From assembly GCF_963678975.1 (NCBI RefSeq), contig NC_089281.1, positions 22,435,375 through 22,499,374 of the forward strand: DNA of 64,000 bases. The letters run 5' to 3'. Source of the DNA: Dysidea avara. Lineage: Eukaryota > Porifera > Demospongiae > Dictyoceratida > Dysideidae. Below, piece by piece: positions 1 to 10,400 of the stretch. The notes beneath the pieces are model-generated. The model had not been told where the DNA came from. It did no database searches and saw only the letters and a list, made by a program, of their open reading frames with translations. Made by a program: the position numbers and the translations under genes. Position 1 is the first letter of the stretch. Each line of letters starts with the position of its first letter.

Positions 1-126
1 TCCGATTACGGTAACTTACTACAGCGTTCATGATAAATAGCCCTCAACTGTACATTTGGCCTGGACGTGTTGCAAAGAAACTGGCAGTTTTCTTTAACAA
101 ATGTTTAATATTAAACCAATAACTAA

Positions 127-447
127 TGCACCTATCAATGTTAAGCCCCACTACCCCCCTCCCGGGCTTACTAGGGTATTATTGGGGGATTTTGACCTGA
201 TTTGATCTGAAACTCTGCTCCACTAGTGGGGCATTTGACCGCTCGAAGGTTTAGGCATTTGTTTTAACTTGCAAGCTAAAGGAATTGACCTGTTTCCTAA
301 AGTGCCTAACAGCCATACTACATGGAGATTTGACCACTAGTTGCTCCCCCATGGGTGGAGAATTTGATTTTTCAAAAAGTCAAATCCCCACCATTTCCCC
401 CACTACGCCCGGGAGGGGGTAGGTGGGGGATAACATTGATAGGTGCA
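127..447. mobile_element. Harbinger-like MITE with ~40-bp inverted ends
   Basis: The two ends are inverted copies of each other over about 40 bp (left begins TGCACCTATCAATGTTA, right ends TAACATTGATAGGTGCA, followed inward by a C-rich/G-rich stretch). The element is flanked by TAA at 124-126 and 448-450. A 3-bp TAA/TTA duplication is typical of PIF/Harbinger elements. There is no coding capacity, so it is non-autonomous. Confidence 0.8.
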
Positions 448-569
448 TAAATCAAATCAACTATTATTATATATTTCCTACCTTTGTATTCTAGTGGTAC
501 AGATTTGGGTTGGCTTTTCTTTGTCCCAGTCAGAGGATTGCAGTGGGTCCCAAGCTGCGTTCAGTTGCT

Positions 570-835
570 TCACATTGGCTGTAGACCCCGCACCGCCAGC
601 CATTGTGTTATTCCTTTTAAAGCCTTCCAAATCACGTGATTACACTTCAAAACGTGTTGAAAACGTTTGGGTGACGTTGTAACTTTTTTTGCTTAGGTTG
701 TTTCTTGTTCGGCTCGTAGGACTTTTTTTATTTCGAATTATTTTGTCAAATAGTGGTTTTAGGACCATATTTTGTAGGTTTAAAGATACCCTGGCTAATT
801 CTGAATCAGGTGCGTATCGTCCAGGGTTGTTTAGC
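570..835 (+). promoter_or_regulatory. Upstream region of the CREBZF-like gene
   Basis: Contains a reverse CCAAT box (ATTGG) near 575, a TCACGTGA E-box at 632-639 and a CRE half-site TGACGT at 672-677. A pyrimidine-rich run ending in CTTAG at about 696 could be a splice acceptor for a 5' UTR exon. The frame stays open upstream of the first ATG, but there is no ATG in it. Site function is inference. Confidence 0.4.
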
Positions 836-1648
836 ATGAATTTCGACAGTTTGGATGTGTTTGATTTTTCGTTCACAGGGGGCCTAGACGACTTTTGGTC
901 GAGTGCTAATGATGCCATCGAGAACGAGATGAATGGAGTTATTGGTGACTCTTCAGCCAGTCCCGTAAGCAGCTCTGGTTCGGAAGAACGACCCGGCTCA
1001 TGCGAGGTGAACTACCAACTGCTGCCACATTATCAACAAGGTGATGAACCGCTAACGTCAATATTTTCAGATGATTTTCCTTTGCTTGATGTGGTGTTAG
1101 GCGATGATACGTTGCGGATGAAAAATCAACCGCAGCGTCAGCAGCGTCCAATTACCGAACCACAGTCGGATGATACAAAGATGTCAAGTGTGAAAGAAGA
1201 CGCTGGCTTGAGTGATTTTGAGAAAAGCCGCCGAAATGCTATTGCTGCTAAGAAGAATAGAGAGCGAAAGAAGGCTCAGATGGCTGCTTTGGAAAAAGAA
1301 GTAGAAAGCCTTACTGAGGAAAATTCCAAATACAAGAAACGCTGTTCAACCCTTGAGAATGCAGTACTGACTTTAAACAAAGAGGTTGAGTACTACAAAA
1401 CAGTACTAGCCAATGACAGTGTCTTGGCAAAGCTATTACATAACATTCCTAATGTTCAAGGTGTCAGACTGTCAAGTTCCCTTGGCAAGCGACCAAATGG
1501 CTCAGGCACTTCAACACCATCAAAAATTCCTAAACTAAATGGCTCAACCAGTGGCGGGGTCTGTTTACATGTTTCCAAGGATTCAGTATCACTAGAACTC
1601 TGTGCCCATTGCAGCAGTTTAGCAGGTGCTTCATCAACCAGTAAATAA
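836..1648 (+). CDS. CREBZF: CREBZF (Zhangfei)-like bZIP transcription factor, 270 aa
   Basis: Single-exon ORF. I chose the ATG at 836 because the open frame upstream holds no ATG. The N-terminus is acidic and aromatic (MNFDSLDVFDFSF). A bZIP domain lies at about residues 130-195: basic region RRNAIAAKKNRERKK, then a leucine zipper. After the zipper comes VLANDSVLAKLL, close to VLANETGLARLL of vertebrate CREBZF. The C-terminus GGVCLHVSKDSVSLELC matches the CREBZF tail (GGVCLHVDKDKVSVEFC), which settles the family against ATF4 or XBP1. Vertebrate CREBZF is a nuclear cofactor that binds HCF-1 and modulates the unfolded protein response; that role here is inference. No HCF-binding (D/E)HxY motif is visible. 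The basic region keeps the DNA-contacting Asn (NAIAA) that human CREBZF lacks. An AATAAA overlaps the stop codon. Confidence 0.88.
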   Translation: MNFDSLDVFDFSFTGGLDDFWSSANDAIENEMNGVIGDSSASPVSSSGSEERPGSCEVNYQLLPHYQQGDEPLTSIFSDDFPLLDVVLGDDTLRMKNQPQRQQRPITEPQSDDTKMSSVKEDAGLSDFEKSRRNAIAAKKNRERKKAQMAALEKEVESLTEENSKYKKRCSTLENAVLTLNKEVEYYKTVLANDSVLAKLLHNIPNVQGVRLSSSLGKRPNGSGTSTPSKIPKLNGSTSGGVCLHVSKDSVSLELCAHCSSLAGASSTSK

Positions 1649-1649
1649 A
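1644..1649 (+). terminator. AATAAA polyadenylation hexamer overlapping the CREBZF stop
   Basis: The stop TAA (1646-1648) lies inside AATAAA. If used, the 3' UTR would be only about 20 nt. Other A/T-rich candidates exist downstream, so use is uncertain. Confidence 0.45.
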
Positions 1650-2814
1650 ACTTATCCGGATCAAAATTTACAATGAACAGGAAAGTTGATATTTTATGTA
1701 TAATTTGGTGGTGGGATGGGTATTTTAACACTTGACTCAACTTTATGCATACACATCATGCAATTTGTAATGTGTATGTAGAATTGTATATTCCGTTTTG
1801 TTTCTTTTTGCTTAGCTGCCAGTCTGAAGAGAATGGTATCTTGTTCTGGTGGTAATTCCGTGTTATTGTGTATGTGTTGTATGGAAGAAATTAAATAGTA
1901 ATGTATTTATTTTATGGTGTATCATTTCATTGTGTATATCAGTTCATTTCTTTATCACAAACTATTTATTGAAAGCATTAATTATGTTATGCTGTGGAAT
2001 GTTGATAGCACAAAACCAGTTCACAATAATGGTGTTGGTGTTTGTAAGTGCGAAGGGATGTTTTGTGTAGTATAGATACTGCTGTGAAATTTGTGTATTG
2101 TGTAGTACCACTGCTTGGTGGTATAGTAATAATTATTTTAAAATTCTACGTAATGTTCACTGGACCTGTAGCTACTAAAAGATCAATGGTGGATAGTTAC
2201 TACTTGATGGAGTTCAGAAATGGTCCAATAATAGTGTGTTCTATTTAATGCTTTACAAATGTGAGTTGGTATATATATTATATTTTTTAAGGTATGTAAT
2301 TCTTGGCGAATGCTTACTGCATCATTTTTATTATGGATGACACTGCCTGCATGTTTATTTGACCATTTTCACATTTGCAATTTGATGCCATGCTTCGATA
2401 TAAACTACCATATAGTCACATAAATGTTCATTGTAAATATCAAAATAAGTACAATTAGTACAACAGCAATTTTAAGCTTGTCATTGAAGCCCTATTTACT
2501 TGCAGGTTCATTTGCCTCATACTTGTGTCAGTCATGATATAACTTGCAGTATCTGTTACAAGTGAAAGGTACTGTAAAAAGTGTACCCAAGTGGATATGT
2601 AGTTGGGCATTAAATAGAATATTGGCACAGCCTAAAATTCTGATTGACAAATCATTCAAACAGACAAAACTCCTCCCCTTCCTCGATCAATTCTCACAAT
2701 GTTTAGTGATATTATCACACTGGTAACATTACCTAGTTGTATGCTTTGCTTAGTAGTGTTGTATATCCAAAGTTACTAGTATGCATGTAGACCTGGATTT
2801 ATTTTTTTTGTCTT

Positions 2815-2996
2815 AAGATGCTCTCCATTACAAATAGAAAGTAACAGGCTATGTGTGGCTTTCCAATGGAAAGATTGACTAGTCTTAGGTGTCAAGAATA
2901 AATAGATTTTGAAATATTTTAGTGGGTCAAGCAGTACTACAAATGAGTAAAATTTCAACAACTGGTGTAGATCAATCCTTAATGGCTCAACTCAAC
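2815..2996. mobile_element. Decayed copy of the GTATGTTCACG MITE family
   Basis: The segment 2905-2965 (TTTTGAAATATTTTAGTGGG, then GTCAAGCAGTACTACAAATG) is nearly identical to the right part of the copies at 22463-22842 and 26671-27045. The rest is strongly diverged. Confidence 0.7.
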
Positions 2997-3527
2997 ATGT
3001 ACATACTATAACTGCAAACACTTAGAACACTTAATGTTGTAGCTATCTCAAAGACTAATTAAAGTGTATTCGAAATTGACATGTGTTGAAGCTATGACCC
3101 TAAACTTAGATGGTTACTTTTACCAATCATTGCCATGTGTAACAACAAAATTATCAAATGACAAGCCTGCAACTGTACCAAGTATCATGAGCCCACTATT
3201 GCCAAACACTTGCTATAGTTGGTTTTGTGTCAGTTTGTGATTTATTTTTATTTTAGAAATACACCTTGATTTGAAATAACCACAACTTAGCAAGGCAACA
3301 TATTCTGGTTCTCAAAATTGAAGGGTTAACCTGGTAGTGGTTAAAATGCCGAATGTGTTGAAATGCTGTTTAAACAGGTGTCCAGAGTTTGAGCATGCAT
3401 GGAACATTATACGTACTTGAATTTTAAGGTGTAGCTCCATAACACGTTGTATTTATGATGAAACTAGCATGACTAATAGACCATGTACTAGGCTTTACCA
3501 TCATACCAAGAGTCGCACTATTATCAG

Positions 3528-4025
3528 AGTTGGGGTTGTTACACTAAAAATGTAACTAGTTACATATTACTCGTTACTTTTACGTGATGTAGCGTGCTAC
3601 AGTTACATATTACTGAAAAAAGTAACGAGTTACATATTACTCACTACTCTGAACTAGTAATAATATTACATTTGTTCATTATAAACTATAAAATAAGCCC
3701 AACCTTTTAAATACAAGTTACCAGCCTACAAGTGACACGAGTGAGACACGTGTTTCTCTGGTGTAGTTCAGCCACAAATACATACTTTGTTGTATCTTGG
3801 TGTCAAGCCTACACTATCATTCTTTATCCATGCCTATAATGCTATCTCCAGTCTTGTCTGGACCTAAAATGCAATCAATCATGTGCCTTAAAAGGAAGCA
3901 ACGCATCACATTTGTTACAATTTTTGGATGTAATATCCATTATATATTACTTGCTACTTGGTCATGCAATGTGTTATGTTACTGTAAGTAATATTATTAC
4001 GTAACGCGTTACCCCCAACTAACTC
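3528..4025. mobile_element. Inverted-repeat element with GTTGGGGGTAACGCGTTAC-type ends
   Basis: The left end AGAGTTGGGGTTGTTAC is mirrored by the right end ACGCGTTACCCCCAACT followed by AACTCT. The interior is rich in TTAC/GTAA repeats (AGTAACGAGTTACATATTAC). A related copy lies at about 28655-29155. Exact ends are approximate. Confidence 0.6.
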
Positions 4026-4462
4026 TTGATCATACTTAAAAGATTGCACAGTGGAGAAAAATCATAGTGGGATATGTGGCTTATAATAATATATGCAGTC
4101 ACTAAAGGGACTGAGGCAACTACTTACAGTAGTCACCATTACTAACTTTGAGCACAATGTGTCCCTTCAAAACTTTTACTACTTCATCGTAAGGTAAGTG
4201 CACCAAACTCATTCAGGTTTGTGTTCAGAGTGGATCCACAAAGAATGCTACTACAAGAAACATGTTACTAAAACTGTTGGATGAAATCCCAGACCAGTTG
4301 ATCCGCAGTCTAGGCAAAGTGCCTGAGGAGCCACACAGCAGGATTTCATCTGCATTCAACCTGTGCTTAAATTAAACATCTTGACTTCTCAGTGTATTAT
4401 ATGCAATTAGACTAGCTTTTAAACTAGTATGATATATGAATACAATATTACTGTCCAATATT

Positions 4463-7400
4463 TCATTCATTGACATCATTTGTAGCTATGTCAAAAGTGA
4501 ACGGTACAAACACGTAGCCTTCTCCTGAATAGAACTTGCTTTGGAATTCAACCCTGAAAAAAAAAGGCAACATTTATCTTCAGTAATATTTTACTGAGTG
4601 ACTTGCCAATGAAGTCGAAGTGCATGTAGAAATGCTGATAGTCCTTCCATTACAATAAGAATACTGACTGTCAGTACTGGCAAAATATGAGGTTAACATA
4701 ATAGTTAACATACAATGGTAGTACCACAATTCAATCCTACCTGCCCAGACTGCAAAACTACTGAATAGAACTATGGTATTTGTGAAATTGGCAAATGAGA
4801 GAAATCCATCAGCATGTTTGATGAAAGCCAATGGCCTCAAGATCATAGTCCATAGTACTTCAGAGAGTTCTGTGAAACACAAGTGTGATGGAATTTCTTT
4901 TTGGGTGAATTTCTTACGTGCATGAGCTAGACTCAGTGCCCAGAGTCGCAAGTATGAAGCAGTGTTGGAGATGCAGCCCAAACAGTACTCTATTGTGTGG
5001 ATGGCTTGTTTTATCATCACCTCCCCAAAATCAAACTATATATGGAGGAAAAAAGTCGTGAAAGACTTGTGAAGCATAAATAAGCATCTTAACTGATACC
5101 TTTTCTTGTACTGGCTCTCCTCCTGTACTATTTGTTTCAATCAGTGGTATACCTTCTTCTTTATTGTACCTTACTACACCGTAATGGTGTCTATGCTGTT
5201 TAGAAGAAACAGCAGTTGACACTGACTGATGCAATAGAAATCAAAACACTCACTCTCTTCAAGTACTTTCTCCTAAGGTACCATGGCTTTGCAAACAGCA
5301 TCCATGGAATGCACACCATAGCCAACCATACCAGCAGGATTTGAAATGATTGCTGAGATAATGCTGTTAAAAATATTAAAACATTGGACATGAAACTCAC
5401 CTGAACTCCTTCACTAAACAACAGGGGACTGGTAATGTTTTGATGTGGGCTAATAAACATGTTTATGGATGTAGTAAGAATATTGGGTGCCTGTATGGAT
5501 CAACCAAAGAATTTAATGATACAACACATGCTATGGTTACTACAATGTACCTCTGAAATGTGCTTTGAGTCATAGTAGCTGCACCATTTAATTAGAATTA
5601 GCAGAACCATGTATCCGAATATTGAAGATATGAAAATGAGCTGTCAAACAGTTTTTACAAACATACTCTTAATACTGCAGTATAGTAGTACCTGTGGTAC
5701 AAATTCAGCCCAGATGCTGTAGCGTTGCTTGAAGTGACTACAAAGAGATAAGTTAATAATTGGAGCTCCCACTTATATGCACTATCTGTGTGCATCAGTA
5801 GAACCTGTCTTAATGGTCACCTTTGTAGAAAGGCCACCTCTATAAAGAATACAAATTTTGATGAGGCATATTTTTAATGCAACCTGCTATCATGTGATAC
5901 AATATTTGTGTATTCTAAACAGTGTCAGTAGCCAGTAGAGCTGTTGTAGGAATTGCCATCTGCCACTTGAAATTTTTAAACAATCAAAATTTCATACTAC
6001 CCGGCCTGAAAAAAAATTATTAGCCCACTTGTGTACACTTCATATAATTTAAACAATCAGGTGTCCCCTTTAAATATATAATTTGACATCATTCACACCA
6101 CCTACCGATAGTTGAAGGTGCTCAGAACAGTGCCAAAGATCATATGCATCACACCAAATATGATAGACAACTTCATTTTCATTGAATTCAAAAACACCAG
6201 TTTGTTGTCGGAAAACTGCCAAATCTATGAAACAAGAATATACACTTGTGTCAGGCTCCCTAGACAATACCATAAATTATACTTCTATGTTATCTCCTAA
6301 CATTATGTACAAGTATCTACACATACAGTTTCTGATGAATAAAGTAATAAGCAGTTTAAGTAAAAGACTTACAGGATCAACCCCAAAAGGATAAGGATTC
6401 TTTCTCTGCATAGCTTCCGCTGGTAACACTGTGGTAGGCACATTTCCAGAAATTTCAAAAAAGATGATCTTAGGTGCTGTTCTGTTAATATAGTAGTAAG
6501 AAGAAGTATATATATATAACCAAAGTAAACATAAATATGCCCTGAATCAAAAATTGTACCATTATTTGCAAAACAATATTCTCATGGTTCAGGTCATTAA
6601 AAATTGACAGTGAATGGGGTTCACATGCAATAAGTTGATTAGACCACCAAAGATTTTATTTAAGTTTCCTCCGGCTCACACCTGGGATGTAGTAAATTTA
6701 AAAGCTAGTGAGTCTCAAAACCACATATAAGATCCTGAGTGGGTAACTCACATGGTGTGATTGTATGAGACATCCCATTGTGAACCAAATAAGTTTATAG
6801 ACTTGGAGAACACATCATTGTAAATCAGCCCTGTGTATATGGAGAATATTCCCATCATTAAGATTAAATAGCGACCATTGAAAATCATGTCAAACATCTG
6901 TTGAAAAGAAGATGCCATAATTATTACTAGGTAGCCATTTGAGCTCACTTCACCAAAGTCTTTAAAATACTTCAGCTGTCTTTCTCTCCAAATCATGAAC
7001 ACAGCAGTCAGCATCATGATCAGTCCATGACCAGCATCACCAAACATCACCGCAAATAAGAATGGGAATGTGATTATGGTATACGGAGCTAGAAAAATGT
7101 TTAAAAATGAACTCACTGAGACCAAATAACACTACATTTAACATTTCTGGTAGTTGAAATCCAAACTCAAAACTCAGGTGTGACCACACACACACTAGGG
7201 TTGGAACGAATGTACAAATACATCATCCAAAGCTTCTTTTGAAAATGTTACCGAAGCTTCAAAGCTTTGTTACAAATGTCATAACACACACATGCCTTCA
7301 TACACCACTCGCGCATTGCAATTCACAAGAGGACACACAGTTATCGTGAACTCACTAGGATTGACTTCTCTGTAACTTGCTATTCCATATGCGTCTACTA

Positions 7401-10400
7401 TTGCCTGAAAACCTGACGTGAACTTGCTTGTCTTGAAGTAAGTGGGTGGAGCTTCACTTGTATGCATCCTATTCACTATGGATAGTGTTTCTGCTCCACT
7501 GTACTCCTAGTGGTACAGAAATAATAGTTATATTAAACAGTAATCATAATGTCTGCATAATATTAGTCATCTACACAGCACCTGATGTGCAGACAGATCT
7601 ACTCTCCTGGGATAGGCAACCACTTAGTTTTTTTCACACACCTCCATTACTCCATTTACTGTACATGTACAACTACTCTGAAAAAAATCTCTTGTACTTT
7701 AGCAAACAAACTCCTTTCACATGTTCATGAAAGTTTCATATTTGCAAGGGCCTTGTCATTTCTGTTGAAAGCAGTGGTGAACTCTACATTACCAGAAGAA
7801 TAAAGTATCCGATCATCACATGCATTTCAGCCTGATGTAGTAAACCCTGGGCGTCAACTTATACCAGTGTCCACATTACACCAGAACAACCTTCAGCATC
7901 ATGTGATTCACACTGAGTATGTACCTACCCTCCAACAATTATCAAAAAATGAAAAGATTGTGGCAAAAAGAAGAGAGTGCATCTGCAGTATACATATAAA
8001 TGGTTGAGAGTTCCTTTTTTGTTTACAAAACTTGGGCATGTGTGAACATTTACTGTGTTATCACTATTTATGGGATTAGCCACAATACCAGTGTAGTACT
8101 GTAGTAGTATCTACATTATACAAGTAGTGTAGCTTATTACCGTTCCATTCCTGAGTGCCTCTTGTATATCTCCTAAACTCTTAACTGGACACCAACACTC
8201 AGCCACCAGACACTTCTGTGTCATGTCATAGTTGCACATATCCAGTGTGTTATAAATCATCTTAGTTTTCAGAACCTGTTCACCATAATCATGTCATACT
8301 ACTAAGTAATCATTTATAATGTACCTCAGTTAGCCATCCTCCCACGTCATGTGAGATCTTGTACAGCTGACCAACACGCTGGTCTTGTGTATGATGTAAT
8401 ACCTGTAGTGAAATAAGATGTTACTGTGTCCAGGGAGAATTATCTAGATGGCTTTATTAAGATTGTATACGTTATTTTGGTTGGTACAACAAAGTTATGG
8501 AACATAGCATTTAACTATGCACTTTTGAGGTTAGCATGCATGGCTTAACTTCCACAATATGGTTCATACCTCTTCATACTCATCTATCCTACTGGACAAA
8601 GCTTGGGCCATTTCTCTCCTTTCGTGTGCTCTTTCTGGACAGTGGTACAAGGTTGCTTTAAACCTATGTATTAGATATAATAATGTTTGTTGCACACGTG
8701 TCTGACTCACCCGTCACATATTTTTCTAACTCGTGCCCTAAGCTGTTCACCTTGGAAGAACAGCACAAAAACATTTTTCTGCACCATGGCTCCCTGCATA
8801 GATAATACCATTCAAAAATGTAATAAGTGCAGGGAATACTAACCGTAGTCGGATCCTCCAATGGTGTCATTATTGGAGTGTATTTAATGAACACTTTGGC
8901 ATGACATGATCTCCACAGTACTAACTCAAACCGATGCAGTCTTTCTAGTGGTATAACACCAGCCATAAATCTACAGAGCAATACATAACATATGGTAACT
9001 GGTAAATGCAACTAAAGTAGTTCAGTATTCCCAGCTGTGACACACTCACGTTAGACTTGCTTTGTTTCCTGACAGTCTTGGATAACTTGGCAGCATCATA
9101 GCTATAAGAGAAAAAAATCCCATAAACAATCAAGAAAATCAATAACAAACACTGTGACAGTAGCATGGCCATCTAGCCCTGTTAATCACAACAGGTTACT
9201 GGAGTTCACTCCTAAGTACAATTAGCCCAAGTAATGACTGCTAGAAGCCTGGTATTTGTGAAAGGCTGTTTACACCACTGATTTGCAAGCAGTTGCAACA
9301 ATTTAGAGCACCTTAAAAGTTTTGGGTGATTCAGAGCCAGTGATTTGCAAGTGGGAAAGAATAGTTGAGTTATCAAAATTAATAGGCTTGCTATCTTGTG
9401 AGAAATGTTCTAGTTCCCTGTGATCTCAAAACTTAAGCTATATATGTAGCTATTGACTTGGTACAACTGTACATTGCTGCCTTTTAAAAACAAATAAACA
9501 GAAATTGTAACCAACTGAAAATGTAAGGCAAATACAATCCAACCGTCATTCTTCCAGTGTATCCTTGTTGTAAAAAAATAGTACTATTGTCCTGGGAATT
9601 ATTTTACTAGTTGTGCATAGAGCTCACTTTCAGCCTCATCTTCAGTTCCTCCAGTAGCAACAAAATGCTCAACCTACATGTACAATTAATAAAATGGCAT
9701 CCACTTTAATTAATGGAGCTAACACATGCATCACTCACATCCACAAAAAATGTCTCTGCTTTCGTCAGCACATGTCTTAACTCGATCAATTCCAGTAGGT
9801 TCTTCTTCAATGTCTCTTCATTAGCACTGATCTCCTTTATGCCCACCTCAAATAGTTCCAATTGAGACTATACACCGACAATACATATTACTGTATACAA
9901 GAGTAGACAATATAGAAGAGCTATACACCATACTATAGGAGTTGAAGTAACATAGAGTGTCTGGTTGTTAGACGCATCCGCTAAATAAAACTTCATTTAT
10001 TATTAACATGTATTTGTTAAGTACATGCTCCGATAAAAAAATCCTCGTTGTAAGTGTTCATGAAATGGATGAATTCTCTTGGGGCGGTGTGATTTGCGGT
10101 CACCGTGTGTTTCATGGTGCAGTAGACCATTTTGATTGGTATGTATAGCGAAATCCACGTTATTATTGGTCATGTACAACATGAAATTTCAAGCCTTGAC
10201 AAACCTTTAGCATTTCTTCTCTAGTTCACCTTGTGTTTGAGCTTCCTGTTCATCTGCATGCACTTATCAACCATGATACAAGAAACAAGTATATGCACTG
10301 AATATATACAGGCACTTACTTAACAATCAGACACTATAGTATAACATAATGGGCACCTGTTTTAAGAATTCATCAGTTAAAGTTGACAAGAGTTTTCAGT

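Larger units (their letters stand above)
1650..4462. other. Intergenic region between convergent CREBZF and V-ATPase a
   Basis: No open frame here resembles a protein. The stretch holds the 3' flank of CREBZF, a decayed transposon at about 2815-2996, an inverted-repeat element at about 3528-4025 and the 3' flank of the V-ATPase gene. Confidence 0.6.

Noticed and set aside
689-835. N-terminal extension of CREBZF from an upstream TTG
   Set aside because: No ATG lies in the extension, its hydrophobic composition is unlike the family, and a likely splice acceptor lies inside it.
836-1648. XBP1 or ATF4 identity for the bZIP gene
   Set aside because: The post-zipper VLANDSVLAKLL and the GGVCLHV...C tail are CREBZF features, and no IRE1-type twin stem-loop was recognised.
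10230-10253. Possible 24-nt cassette exon in V-ATPase intron 4 (minus strand)
   Set aside because: It is in phase and bounded by AG/GT, but the donor GTGAAC is weak and the family sequence is continuous without it (AELQ|SQLELFE).
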